This document shows, one piece after another, positions 11,501-24,100 of a stretch of DNA of 64,000 nucleotides; the first letter of the stretch is position 1; each line of letters begins with the position of its first letter. Under the pieces are notes generated by a model. The model was not told where the DNA came from, made no database searches, and saw nothing but the letters and a program-made list of their open reading frames with translations. The stretch is taken from positions 410,067 through 474,066 of the forward strand of contig KN817536.1 in assembly GCA_000827495.1 (NCBI GenBank), written 5' to 3'. Position numbers and translations under genes: made by a program. This stretch comes from Hypholoma sublateritium FD-334 SS-4 (Eukaryota; Basidiomycota; Agaricomycetes; Agaricales; Strophariaceae).

Positions 11501-14500
11501 GCTCTGACAAATGTTCAAACTATCAAATCTGTTGGACGCTTGCAGGCCTTAGCCAAGGCCTCCCTCATTCGCAACAAACACAGAGAACTGGACAAGAAAC
11601 TTGACGTCGCAATGCCTGACGTCATTGGAATACAGGCCGCTGGGCGAGGCGCGCTCCTACGAGCAGAGTTTCACGCGTGGAGGGATCATCTTCATCGCAA
11701 CCATCCCACGGCTACTTTCCTGCAAGCTTTGCTGCGCGGCGCCATGCAACGCCGCGCTTTCCGTGTCAAGATGGATTATTATCGCGATAACTTGAACAAG
11801 GTTGTCAAAATCCAATCTCTTTTCCGAGCCAAGGAGACACGCGAGCAATATCGACAGCTGACACTAGGCAAGAACGTCACGGTTGGGACGATCAAGAACT
11901 TTGTACATCTCTTGGACGATTCCGAGGCTGATTTCCAGGATGAAATAAAGGTTGAGAGGCTGCGTAAGCGCGTCGTGGAAAATATTCGCGAAAATCAGGT
12001 TCTCGAAAATGATATCCACGAGCTCGATACCAAGATCGCACTTGCCATCCAAAACTTCAAAAGCACTGAAGATGTTATCAAATCACGGAGAAGGCACGGA
12101 GGGGATAGTGCGGCTCAACAAGCAGCGCGGGCATCGTTGCTTGCTGCTCATGGAGACCCCTTCTCAGGTCCAAACACCCTTGATCAGGACGCACGTCGGA
12201 AGCTGGAGTTGTACCAACAACTCTTTTATTTGCTACAAGTTCGCGGCGAATACTTGAGTAAGCTTTTTGTTCGACTTTCGAAGGACGAAAAGCTCGAAGG
12301 TAGCCGTCGATTCACGGAGCGCGCCGTTTTGACTTTGTTTGGATATGGTCAAGACCGAAGGGAGGACTTTTTGCTCTTGAAATTATTTCAGGTATGCAAA
12401 TCACCCATTTAACTTTCATGACAAAAAATTCATTTGTACTTTTGGACATGCACAGCTCTCGATCCGAGAAGAGGTCGCCAACTCCCCTTCGATTCAGGCA
12501 ATAACATCTGGAAACCCTCTCTACCTGAGCATTGCTAATCATTATGTGCGACCTCGTCAAACGGCTTATGTACGCGATACTCTCCAGTCGATCATACGCG
12601 AGCTTGTCAACGCAGATGACCTTGATCTCGAGGCGGATCCCTCGGTTGTAAGTGGGTTCATTAGTTGCCGACAAGATTATCCTAAGCCTTCATTAGATCC
12701 ATAAGGCACGGATCGATGTTGAGGAGATGAGGTCGGGTAAATCCAGCTCTGCTCCCAAGGAGTTGCCTTTCCGAGAAGCAGTGGTAGACCCAGATACGAG
12801 GGCAATATACATTCGGCGTATGCTCCTCTTTTGGCGACATGCTTAGCCACAAACTTATCATACCATCAGATTTACAGATTCTTCAGTGGTGGACAGAAGC
12901 TTTCCTCAACGCAATACTTCAGTCGACACGAAAGATGCCCTATTCGATGCGCTATCTGGCTCGGGAAATGTCGTTGTCATTACGAGTGAGCACATGTGTC
13001 CTGTGGATAGGATAATACTGATACATATACAGGACAAATTCCCTGGATTCCCTGAGGAGGTCTATGGTGCTTGTGTAGGAAGACTGGTGTTTTATCGCTA
13101 CATCAATCCTGCTCTGTTGTAAGTATATTAGATTCAGCCAACGTCTACTCACTGGATAAACCCTTTCTTCACAGGGCTCCCGAGATGTTCGACATTATTC
13201 CCAAGAGTGTTAACACAACTACAGCAAAGAAGAACCTCGCTCAAATTGCTCAAGTACTTGGCCAGATCACAAGTGGTGCAGAATTTGGTGACGACAAGCC
13301 GAGCTACATTCCCATAAATGACTTCGTCAGAAATGCCATTGGACAATTGACAAGTTGGTTCATGCAGGGTATGTCTCCGGTTCGTAAGTACAATGTCTCC
13401 GGATCTAACCCCCATCTCAGTTGCCGATGTACCCGACGCGGAGAGACAATTCCATGCCCATGAATTCATGGATGCCACTGTTCAGCCGAAGTCGATTTAT
13501 ATCTCACCGAATGAGATTTATACTACGCATTCGTTACTTATGCAGCAACAGGATCACTTGGTTAGTGGAATATCTGATTCTCACAAAGCATGCCTTGACT
13601 TTTGGCGTAGGCGCCGGCTCCGGATGATCCCTTGAGAGTGATTCTGGCTGAGCTGGGGGGCATTCCTCATCCAGATAGTGAAGAGTTGAAGGATGCTCGA
13701 GACACTGCGATCACCCTTGAGCTCACAAACCGATTCGCTCACGTCGAAGGTGCTTATCATTTTGTTTTCTTCACTGTAATTTTTTAACGTGTCATATCAT
13801 AGATCCTCATGCTGAGGAGAAAACTCTTTGGGTTCAAGCAAAACGGGGAGTTCTGGCCATTCTTCGAGTACAACCAGCTCAGGATTTATTGGAGTCTCTG
13901 ATGCGGCCAGTTACGGAGAACGACGAAATGCTCTGGGAGGACATTCTTGATGCTGAAATTGAGAACGAATTGCGGCAGATGCCAAGGCGTCAACCATCAC
14001 AAGCAGTGCCTGATGCCGCATACCGTCTAGAAGATATTCGATCGTGAGCTCGCACATTCTCATTCTCCACGCTACTTCTAATGCAAGGATACAACCTAGA
14101 TTGAAGTTTGCCGCAGTCAAGGCTCTCGCAATACAGAATCTACTCGAGCTTGAGAAGCAACATAAGATAAGCCGCGAGGACGGATTCCAGGGCATCCTCA
14201 ATGCCATTGCAGGCGACGTCCGCAGCAAACACAGAAAACGTATTCAACGGCAACAAGAGATGGAGAGCATGAACGAGGCCTTGCGGCAGCTAGCCCAGCG
14301 CAAGAAATATCTAGAAGAACAGATCAACAGTTATGTCAGCTACGTTGAAACTTCCATGAGCACAATGCAAAAAGGGAAAGCGTGCGTTTGTCATGTCCCT
14401 CGGGGCCTCCAACAGTCACTGACAGAATCTTTACTTTCTAGGAGGAGGCGCGCTGTTTTGCCTTTCAGCCTGCAAGCTCAACATCTTCGCGAACTCCAAC

Positions 14501-14883
14501 GTACAGGCCAGAACCCACAATTTGGTTCTTTCCTATATTCGGCCAAGAAACTCTACGATCGAAGCATTCTCCTTTCAATCGATCAATATTCCCCTCGCCA
14601 ATTCGACAAGCTCCATCTTACTATGTCATCAAACACCCCTGGGGTCTTCCATCTGACTCTGGATTCAACGCTGTTGAGCGTTACCACGCGAATAGCATCG
14701 GAGGACGTCCGCATGGAAGATCTTTTGCAGGCAAAATTTGAAAAGCGATCTTCGTTGACTATTCTCAATGGCAAAGTCAAAGTCAACTTTGAATTGTTCC
14801 TGTTCCAGATCAATAAGAAGTACGTTCTTTCCTACAAATTTGTTTCTTGTAATGATGAAATGTCCTCTAGGTTCAATTCTTGA
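8521..14883 (+). CDS. IQGAP-type scaffold: calponin-homology, multiple IQ motifs, RasGAP-related and RasGAP C-terminal domains
   Basis: Ring/actin scaffold related to S. pombe Rng2 and S. cerevisiae Iqg1; it links calmodulin, actin and Cdc42/Rho signalling at the cytokinetic ring. Order along the protein: a Ser/Pro/Thr-rich N-terminus of about 480 residues (8521-9950); a calponin-homology domain starting WADKQRHLLHAYEYLCHVG and continuing over three short exons (GFIFELTDLYAKKNLPKVI near 10346); about thirteen IQ-like repeats at 10690-11850 (for example SIVALQAHCRGLLMRRRL); a GAP-related domain from about 12190 to 13700 (FLLLKLFQ, PFREAVVDPD, PEMFDIIPK); and a RasGAP C-terminal domain at 14040-14880. 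The final intron (about 14819-14870) is a multiple of 3 with no stop, so it can be read through. Total about 1,600 residues. The long N-terminal low-complexity region and the high IQ count are distinctive. The finger arginine of active RasGAPs was not identified, as is usual for IQGAPs. Confidence 0.9.
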
Positions 14884-15049
14884 GTTTTCTGGTCTGTTGC
14901 AATTTCCTTACATACATCTTGGACATTGCATTTACTTATCTATCATCACTTTCATTGTTGTTTGCTGTTCTGTATATCATGATGTAACGACCGCAACGTT
15001 TCATGTATTTCATTAATGTAAAACATAACAGAAGGGCAGTAATACCCAT

Positions 15050-17805
15050 TCATAGTGTGAAGCGGAAGTTGGGGTCTCTGTCACCGATAGGTGCTTTAGT
15101 TAGACCCGCCTCAACCAGAGCTCGGTACTTGGCGATGTTGTCTTGTCTGCGGCCCTCTCTGCGAGCCTTATTCTCCCAAAGACAGTACATGCTACATATA
15201 GGCCAGCTTCAGCTATTTACATATTGATATGGAGCGGATATACCGACTCACACGTTACAAGCCACACAGACCCAAGAAAGGATAACAAATGCGAGGGATA
15301 TCGTGTGGCCGCGGACATACTTTGGCGCTTGATCTTATCAGAAGATGAGAGATGGTATTCGCTATAGAAGTCGAGTGCCCCACCTGGTGTGTACGCAAAA
15401 GTCGCTACAAATCCACTGAGCAAATAAAAATACGGTGAGGCACAGCGGGGAATAGATATAAAAAGTATCGATTTACCCAGCATTGGCGATAGCCAATTGG
15501 AGTGCTGTAGTAGTCGCCCGCTTGTAATGTCCACTGCTATTGTTGGGAAGTATGGAACTGTTAAATCGAGGGCGTATATAAATGACCCTCTGCTCTGGTG
15601 CATAGAACTGTTCCATACTCACAGAATGCTAGGTGCCGACGGATAACTGAGATAAATAAAGTTCCCGTGAGATTGGCAGTGCGGATATTTAGACAAACGA
15701 CGTACACGCCTGCAGCCATGAAAAACACGGCAATGTACCGTGTCCTGTTGGTGTCAGCCGTGATAGCAAGTATGTAACCTTTTGAATGGTAAGTATTAGT
15801 TCGCGAACTTGGAGTCGCTATTCTCACCAATAAATGCTAAAGGTAGGCATATCAAAATGAACGGGCCTCTCCACTTCAATCTATCACTTAAGAGTGCAAC
15901 AACCACTGTTATGTCTAGGTCAGAGACATTTAACAAAAGGTGCTATGTCAGTACCTGTGAGAACAGCGGCCGGTACATAGGGCGGAACTAGATTAGATTA
16001 AGTCAGCTATCATTTCTCAGAGTAGGAAATAGAAATAGCAGCGGAGTACGAGCCATATACATATTAAGAGCAGTATGTTTACTCACCTGTGTGAAGTTGA
16101 GCAGGAGATCCAGAGTATCCGAGACCCGCAACAATGGTTGGTCTACAAGAGGAGGTTCGGTATACTATCCAACAGTTTGGTAGGGTCCTACTCACAAGAA
16201 TAGCGAATAAGAGTAGAGGCTGACTAGCAGGCCAAAATATCCCAGTCCGGAGAACCATACTTGGATATCCGTTATTCCTAAATTATCTGGATAAGTATAG
16301 TTGAGACAGGTAAAGATTCCGCTCACCTCGGATTACTTCGCGCCATTCAAATTGCTCCTCTTCCGGGTTGTTTTGAGCGACCTCAAGCTTACAATCGGCT
16401 TCGATATTCTCCACCAACTCTTGATCTTTTGGTTCCTTAGAATCTTCGAAGGTTCTCGTCGGACTCGGGGTTTCTGCATCGACTTCGTGTCCCACAGAAC
16501 TGCTGTCAAGGCGGAAACGCGCGACTGATACGACAAAATAAAGTTAATGATGGCAGGCAAAGCACATTGAAAGATCAGAATCACTCGCGAATTCCCTTTC
16601 TTCTTCGGTAAAGAAAGATGCCGCAGCAAGCGTCTCCGGTAAAAAGTAGGCGGCTATGATGGCAGAGACGACAGTGGCAAGCCCTTCGAGAATCTAAAAA
16701 TAGATTATTATTATGGGCGGCATTGGCTAAATTTAGCGCACAGACATAGATCCACCGCCAACCGGCTAAGCCGCCGACTCCGTCCATGTGCAAGATCGCG
16801 GTCGCCAAAAGTCCTATGGGGAATGTGGGGTGAGAATTCCCACCGTGCGAGGCATATCAAGTCAACCTTACCTCCGAAGGCGCCAGAAAGTGATGCTAAT
16901 AGGGGCATTTCTATTTTGAGCTGACATTGGGCACGCAAGTGAAACGCATACCAGAGGCATAGAATATGCCAACCCTGGGAGGAACTCCAAGCTCAACAGA
17001 TATCTGTGAGGTGTTAAGATACTACTTGCCTTAGTTGTAATTCGTGTCTCTTGTAGATGGTACTGAGATAGAGAATCTAGTGGTATATTTCGAAATTAGC
17101 TTGCGGATAAGTTGAATCGGATGTAGGCTGACGATTCCTGGAAGTAGGCCGCCTTCACACAGGCCCAAGAAAAGTCTGATCGCCACAAGGCCACCAAAGC
17201 TCTCCACCAAAGATGATAAAGTTGTGACAATACCCCATAGCAAGACCAGGAGAGGAATCCAGCGCTTCGAGGATTGAACGTCAATCACTATCAAACATTT
17301 CTAAATTTTTGCGCGTACGTTGGGCTTCATCTTCTTCAGTATTATATTGGATGGCAACTCGACAGCAATGTATCTTCCGGCTCGGTCATTAGTTTCCGCA
17401 CAGGGTGAGCCAGAAATTATCTTACGTGACATAGAACACTGCAGAAAGAATATGAGATGATGCCAATATTGGTCAGACGATGAGGAGTCACCTGCCAGTG
17501 CAGTATTGAACTGATTTCCCACCAAGTGGGTATCCTTTGCAAGCCCAGCGATTCTGAAAGGTAATTAGCGACTGCAGTAAGTATCTGGTGAAGTACTACG
17601 GTCGAGTTCAAGCAGGCTCACTTTGCATTTCCGACGTTACTTCTGTCGATGAAATTGGCCAACCAAAGCTAGCAGGCCACATTAATTTCGAGCCACACGG
17701 GAAGAAAGAAAGAAAGCCAACTAGAGCCAATGGGGGCAAAATATGGCAATCAAGCTTGAAGAGCACTCGTTTTGTCAAGCGCCTATGCTCCTCTGGGGTC
17801 TGCAT
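15050..17805 (-). CDS. Major facilitator superfamily transporter, Dal5/anion:cation symporter family
   Basis: Plasma-membrane permease of the family that includes allantoate (Dal5), nicotinate (Tna1) and biotin (Vht1) transporters. Exons read LPPLALLWLANFIDRSNVGNAK (the conserved motif after TM1), RWIPLLVLLWGIVTTLSSLV and LFLGLCEGGLLPGIV near 17290-17140, a cytosolic acidic loop with FEWREVIRG near 16340, ITDIQVWFSGLGYFGLLVS near 16250, ILAITADTNRTRYIAVFF near 15750, GGFVATFAYTPDQAPKYVR joined across an intron near 15380, and a final exon CLWENKARREGRRQDN ending RDPNFRFTL at 15050. That C-terminal signature is typical of the Dal5 family. It starts at the ATG at 17805. At least twelve introns. 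Substrate unknown. It is divergent from the WW/FF gene over 255 bp. Confidence 0.88.
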
Positions 17806-18060
17806 CAGTGTGGGGAAAGGAAGGCGAGAATGCAGCTTCGACTGGCAGTGAAGCGTGTGCGGGTTTTATAGATTGTTAGCATCATGTGGGTTGTACGGTG
17901 GGATTGGAACGAGGAGGTTATCCGCATAAGTACGTAGCCGTGCCACAGAATGACTCTGGATGGACTTGTCGGTTTGACTTGTTTTGGACACATGATCGTG
18001 AGCGGTTCCCAGATCAATATGCCCGATCTGCTCGGCCATCATGATGCCCTGAACTCGACC

Positions 18061-20583
18061 ATGAATTCTTATCCAACGTTTCCTCTTCCTGCAGGATGGA
18101 CGGAACATCCAGGTGGGTCTATCACCGTCTATCGTACAGCATTATATTCATGTGCTTAGGTCCAAATGGTGTGCCGTATTACTTCAACGCGGCCACACAG
18201 ACGTCTACATATGTCCGCCCGGTTGCTCCCCCGGTGCAACCAGCTCCGAAGAAACAAGAAAAAGCACATCTCAAAGCCCCAATACCGGGAACAGATTGGA
18301 TCAGAGTAACTACTACTGACGGCAACGTGTTCTACTCTCACAAACCTACGAAAAGGAGCGTATGGACAGTCCCAGAAGAATTGAAAGCTGCGCTCGAGGC
18401 ATTCCAAACCCAAGAACTCAAGGCTTTACAACCCGCGGAACCCAAGACCAAACTTAAGGCAACCCCGAACTCTAAGCGAAAGGCAGAAGAAGCGGTGCCA
18501 GTCGATGAAGTTGTCATAAATAAGAAAACCAAGGTTGAGGAGGAAGAGGATGCAGAAGGCGACGATGACGACGAAGAAGAGGAGGAGGAGGAGGAGGAGG
18601 AGGAGGAAGAATGGCAACGCGAAGCTGCGCAGCAGCTTGCTGCTGAAGCAGAGGAAGAGAAGGAGCGGGCCAAAGAGCGGGCCAAGGAAGAAGAGTTGGA
18701 AGCTCAGAGGATGCGGGAAGCGATTGAGGCAGCTATTCCCCAACGCGTCGACTTATCTATCGAGGAGGGGAAGGCGTTATTCAAAGTAAATTTCTTTGGT
18801 CTTCTCTAACTATCAACTGACGTATGTCCAGACCCTGCTTCGGGAAAAAGACATCAATCCATTGCATCCCTGGGACGTTTGCCTACCCAAGTTCATCCAG
18901 GACCCCCGATATGTCCTCCTCCCTTCTGTGGCAGCTCGACGAGAGGCATTTGATGAATACTGCAAGGAACGCGCCAGGGAAATTCGGCAGTCTACTGTGA
19001 AGCAAGAAAAGGAAGCTCTTAGTCCGAAGGAAGAATACGAACGGCTTTTAAAAGATGAAGTTAAAAGTACTCGAGCCAGTTGGACAGATTTTCGACGAGC
19101 GTGGAAGAAAGATAGGCGTTTTTATGGATGGGGAAGGGATGACAGAGAACGCGAGAAAGCATTCAGAGATTTCTTGAAGGATCTCAGTGAACGTATGTTC
19201 GTCAGCGCAGTCACCTTCATGGTATGCTTATTTCATGGCATAGAAAAGCGCGCTGCCGCGCAGAAGGCGGAAACAAATTTCTTTACTCTCTTGAAAGAGC
19301 ATGAGTTCGTCGCGGAAGGCATAACTTGGAAAGAGGTCAGATTCAAATACATTCAATGTTTAACCGGCATTTATGCTCCTTTATTGAAATTTGAAGGTGA
19401 AAAATAAGCGGGAGATATATAAAGACCCTCGCTATGACGCCGTTGGGTCTTCGTCTCTTCGAGAAGAATTGTTCAATACTTTCGTGAAAGGCACATCATC
19501 TCATATCACCATCGAAAAGAACATCAATCCAAGTGCAGACAGGGATCACAAAGAAGAAGCACCTGATCGCCAGGAGCGAAGAAATAAGGCTGTGAAGGAG
19601 CGTGAACAAAAAATAAATGCCGAACGCCGACGCTTGGACGCCGACATCGAGAAGTCTAAAAAGGGCATAGACAAGGAAGAGGGGGAAAGAATTTTCATGT
19701 GGGCCTGCAGCTGTCCGACCTTTTGAGCCAATCACAACACTCACCTTCTTTCTTTATTTCACTTTCTCGTAGGACTTTGTTGACTGACGCTATCCGTGAT
19801 CCACAGGTAAGGCATTGCGCTCTCTAAAACCCACACTAACACAGTACCCCATTTCAGATTACCTGGGAACAGGCTATTCCACAGTTGAAGACTGACCCTC
19901 GATTCACCAGTTCGCCTCTTCCATTGAATCACCAAGTACATCTATTTCATACCCACAGCTCGCATCTACGAGGTAAACAGCTCAATAGCCTCCATGGGCT
20001 ATTCGAAGCACACGCGCCATCATTGGCAGCCACCTTTGATTCGCTGCCATTGGACACCATTATGTCGTCTGCGCCTGTGAGCAGGCTTGCCTTCCGTGAC
20101 GATCAAGTCGAAACAGAATTCGAAAAATGGCAAAGAGAAAGGACGAGTACCGCACGCATAGCATTCGATGAAATGATGTCGGAAAATGCCTTTGTAGAAT
20201 TCTGGGGACGTCTTGGCAAGATTGGAGGTCAGGCCATTGGTGACAGTTTAAAACTAGACGGTGAGGACATTGGCGAAGCCGGCGACGAGGAGGAGAAAGT
20301 CGATATGAAAGCGCTGGCGAAAACTGTTGATCTGAAGGAGATGGAGAAGGTTCTCAAGGTACGTACATCGATTCAGATGCTGCACACATGATTCATTCTA
20401 ATGGTATGCTCTAGAACGATAAACGGTATATCATGTTCAATCACGTACCTGATCAAAGGGAACGATGGCTGCGGGTACGTACAGAGTTCATTGATCTGGC
20501 CGTGAGGCTTAACATATCATTTACAGGACTATCTCACCAATCTATCTGCCCCTAAACTTTCGGTTCATGTCAGCAACAGCTAA
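18061..20583 (+). CDS. TCERG1/CA150-like WW- and FF-domain protein (transcription elongation and splicing)
   Basis: Links the RNA polymerase II C-terminal domain to splicing factors in the nucleus. The first WW domain is spliced (PAGWTEHPG to PNGVPYYFNAATQTSTYV); its second Trp position is Tyr. The second WW (DWIRVTTTDGNVFYSHKP ... VWTVPEEL) is canonical. An acidic Glu run encoded by a GAG repeat at 18570-18612 precedes FF domains: TLLREKDINPLHPWD near 18840, SWTDFRRAWKKDRRFYGWG near 19080, ITWKEV spliced to KNKREIYKDPRYDAVG near 19335/19399, a weaker FF from about 19780, and a last partial FF (NDKRYIMFNHVPDQRERWL) near 20420-20478. The phrase YDAVGSSSLREELF closely follows animal TCERG1. Alternatives with the same modules are Prp40 and Urn1/Dre4, but order and FF sequence fit TCERG1 best. 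TAA at 20581-20583. Confidence 0.85.
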
Positions 20584-20844
20584 CTATACATTTGACATAT
20601 TTCTTTATTCCCACTCTGTTTTTTATTTGCATGCATGTACTAAATGAAGGATGCCTAGCATGAGAGGTTTGTGGTAGTCCTTCTGGGAAGTTGGCTGTTA
20701 TGATGAAAATTATGGTTTGAAATTATCGACTGCGCGAGCCGTATGACCATTTCTAGCAGTCATAAAACTCATCTGGACGAGCTGGAGCAAAAAATCTTCT
20801 GTCAGCCTTGAGAGAGTGGATTGGCCTTGGAAAAGGGATTTATT

Positions 20845-20854
20845 TGACACGTCA
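20845..20854. promoter_or_regulatory. UPRE-like box TGACACGTCA, distal copy
   Basis: TGACACGTCA (reverse TGACGTGTCA) contains the ACGTG core bound by XBP1/Hac1-type bZIP factors of the unfolded protein response. It sits 281 bp upstream of the GRP94 start codon and is repeated exactly at 20990. Function is inferred from the sequence and from the ER-chaperone identity of the gene. Confidence 0.5.
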
Positions 20855-20989
20855 CAACTCAGCCCAGCCTTCGCCAGCAGTATTTTTTACTCTTCGAGGT
20901 TGCTTCGAGGTCGTTCCTTGAGAGGAAGTCGCGATCACGGGGCGTGTACTGATGACATGTGCAGGCAGCCTGAGAGTCGGCCACGCTGT

Positions 20990-20999
20990 TGACACGTCA
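20990..20999. promoter_or_regulatory. UPRE-like box TGACACGTCA, proximal copy
   Basis: Second exact copy of the 10-bp box, 136 bp upstream of the GRP94 ATG and in the same orientation as the first. A CCACG lies just upstream at 20981-20985. Two exact copies 145 bp apart in one promoter would be unlikely by chance. Confidence 0.55.
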
Positions 21000-21134
21000 T
21001 TCCCACCGACGATGAGCCCCAACCGGTCCCTATTATTTATAGGAATTCCTTGATCAACTCTTTGCATACCCCATTCTCTGTTGTTTTGTACACTCAAGGC
21101 CTCATCGTCATACTCATTGAGTATATCGGTCGAT

Positions 21135-24100
21135 ATGCGTCTGGTCCGACCTCTCATCCTCTCGCTCTCCTTCCTCGCCTCCTACGTTTCCGCGGAGGAT
21201 GCGCAGCCTAAAGGAAAACACAATTATCAAGTAAATTTAAGCATACTGTAGCAGTATGAACCGCCACTAAACCTCCACAGAGCGATGTAGCGCGCTTGCG
21301 AAAGATAGTCATCAACAGGTGAGAAATACAATTTCGAGGGTCTGGCAATTCCTCAATGCGATTCGTTTACGTAGTCTTTACTCTCATCAGTGAGTTCAAA
21401 TATACCCTCTCAGTTTTATCCTCAATTAACGAACAATCCAGAGAAATCTTTTTGCGAGAGCTTATTTCTAACGCTAACGATGCGTTAGAAAAGCTTCGAC
21501 TTACCGCGCTAACGGATAGAACTATCTGGGATGGATCTGATCCCTTAAACATCACTATTAAAGCTGTAATAGACGAGGATGGGAAGAATCCTCGTCTGAT
21601 TATTGCAGGTATGATATTAGCAGGATTAATTTCACCATGCCTGTACTGATTCGCCATTGAACAGATACCGGAATTGGGATGTCTCCCGAGGAGCTCACCA
21701 ACAACCTAGTACGCCTTCATCGCTCTCGGGTTCACAGTTGCGCTCATGTAGATGCTCGCAGGGTACCCTGGCAAAATCCGGAACCTCTGAATTTTTGGCG
21801 AAAGCTGAGGGAGCAGACTCGACCACGGCCACCGGCAACTTGATTGGTGCTTTCGGTCTCGGCTTCTACAGCAGCTTCCTCGTTGCTGATCGCGTCGAGG
21901 TCGCATCAATCCCCCCTAAGTCGGAGAAAAACCCCAGCCCTGTACAACATATCTTCGCCTCGTCCAGCGACGACAGCACCTTCGATGTCTTCCCCGATCC
22001 GCGTGGAAACACTCTGGGCCGAGGAACAGAAATCACGCTTTTCTTGAAGGAGGATGCAAAGGAATACGCGGACACGGCTACCCTTTCGGCCCTGGTGTAA
22101 GTAATGTTTGCGCTCCCCTGTCATTTACCTGTTGCTGAAAATGTTCACAGCCACAAGCACTCCAAATTCTCATCGACCTTCCCTATTTATCTCTATGAAA
22201 AATGGCAGGAGGAAGTTCCAGATGAAACCGCAGTCGAGGAGACTTCCGCTATTACTGAAGAAACACTGCCTGCCTCAGAGACCCCTGCCGCACAAGAGAC
22301 CGCCTCCGAGACCGACGATGCCCCGGAGGCATCCGAAACGCCTGCGGCCGAGATTGATGAAGATGAGGTTGTCGTTGAAGATATTACCAAGGACGATGAA
22401 AAGGTTGAATTATCGCCACCCAAGATGGTGAACGTCACCAAGGAGCAGTGGTCACATCTCAATGCGCAGCCCCCTCTCTGGGCCCGAGACCCGAAGAACA
22501 TCACTGATGGTCAATGGTTAATCTATGCTGTTTTCGATGCAAATGACTGACTTTGGCATAGATGAGTACCGTTTATTCTACACTGCGTATTTCAAGGACT
22601 TCACGGCCCCTCTGGCCTGGCAACACTTCTCTGGTGATGCTGGCTCCGGTGTGGCATTCAAGGCGCTCATGTTTTTCCCTTCAAAATTGTGAGCTGTTCG
22701 TAATGTTGATACACAGACGAAATATTAATGGCCGTACAGGACTGACGACTACTGGCAAAAGCCTCTCGAATACAAGTCGAAGGACGTGAAATTGCTAGTC
22801 AAGCGCACCTTCATTACTTCCGACCTTGGTGATTCCACTTTGCCGCAATGGGCTGCATGGGTCAAGGTCGTTGTCGATGGTGAGCAATTCATCTTATAAT
22901 GGACAAAGAGTAGTCATTGAAGTTAAGATATTTCATTGGTTTAGCTGAGGACCTCCCGTTGAACGTATCCCGTGAAACCCTCCAATCTAACAAATTCATC
23001 AGGCAGCTCAAGCAAATCATCCTGAAGCGTATCATTCAACTCTTCGCCAAAATTACAGCGGGCGGAGACGAAGAACTCTTTGAAAAGATGCATGAAACCT
23101 ATGGATCCGTGCTGAAGCTCGGCGCTGTCGAGGACGAAAAAAACCGCGAGAAACTGGCCACATTGGTTCGGTTCACCACGAACCAGAGGAACAACACATC
23201 ATTCGATATGGTTAGTAACTTATCAACCCCATGACAGATCAGAGCTGAACCGCCAACTTGCAGTATCTCGAAAACATGAAGAAGGGCCAAAAGCAAATCT
23301 TCTATCTCTCTGAGATGGGCAAGACTCCCGAAGATTTGGCTCAAAGTGTATTCATCGAAAAATTGCACGCCCGTGGTTACGAGGTTCTGCTTCTAACTGA
23401 ACCTCTGGACGAGATTCTGTTTGGAAACCTGAGGGAATGGAGGCGAATTCCTTTCCAAAATGCGGCAAAAGCCGGTCTGAGGTTTGGTGATGAAGGTATG
23501 CAATAAGAAAACTTTCTATCAGGTGTTTTTAAACTCGGTCCTTCCAGATCTTGACCCGGAAGATGAAAAGGCACAACAGAAGGAATTAGAGGAACGATAC
23601 CAGCCTCTTACGGAGTGGCTTAAGAAACAGGCCGGTGATGCCGTTAAAGATGGTGAGCCCAATCTACGGCTGCATGGAAGGCGCTAATGTACATCCAGTC
23701 ACCCTTTCAAACCGCCTCGTTACGAGCCCATGTGCCATTGTTGCCGACCAATTTGGATATACGGCCAATGTTCAAAAGATGATGAGTGAGTTTGGACGGA
23801 TTTCATACCCACCAGTTTTAATTTTGTCCTCGCAGCTGCTTCCAACGCGAAAAGTAACAAAGGAGGCATAATGCACGATTTTGCCTTGAAGGCGAAGAAT
23901 CTCGAAATCAATCCCCGCTCTCCTTTAATTGAAGGTCTTTTGCGCCGGGTGAACGCCCTTCCCACTGAAGAGGATGAAAGAGATTTGGAAGCCGAGGAAG
24001 AGCTGGAGGAAGTGGCATCAATTCTGATTGATGGTGCCCTTGTGCGCTCTGGATTCGAGGTGACTAATAGCAACAAGTAAGAGTTATATTCCACGCAGTG

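Larger units (their letters stand above)
20584..21134. other. Intergenic, 551 bp, GRP94 promoter
   Basis: Contains the 3' flank of the WW/FF gene and the promoter of the ER HSP90 gene. Two identical 10-bp boxes (listed separately) are the only structured elements seen. An open frame on the - strand (20852-21157) overlaps the promoter and start codon and has no recognisable content. Confidence 0.6.

Noticed and set aside
20852..21157. Antisense gene over the GRP94 promoter
   Set aside because: The frame spans the UPRE-like boxes and the GRP94 start codon and has no recognisable content.
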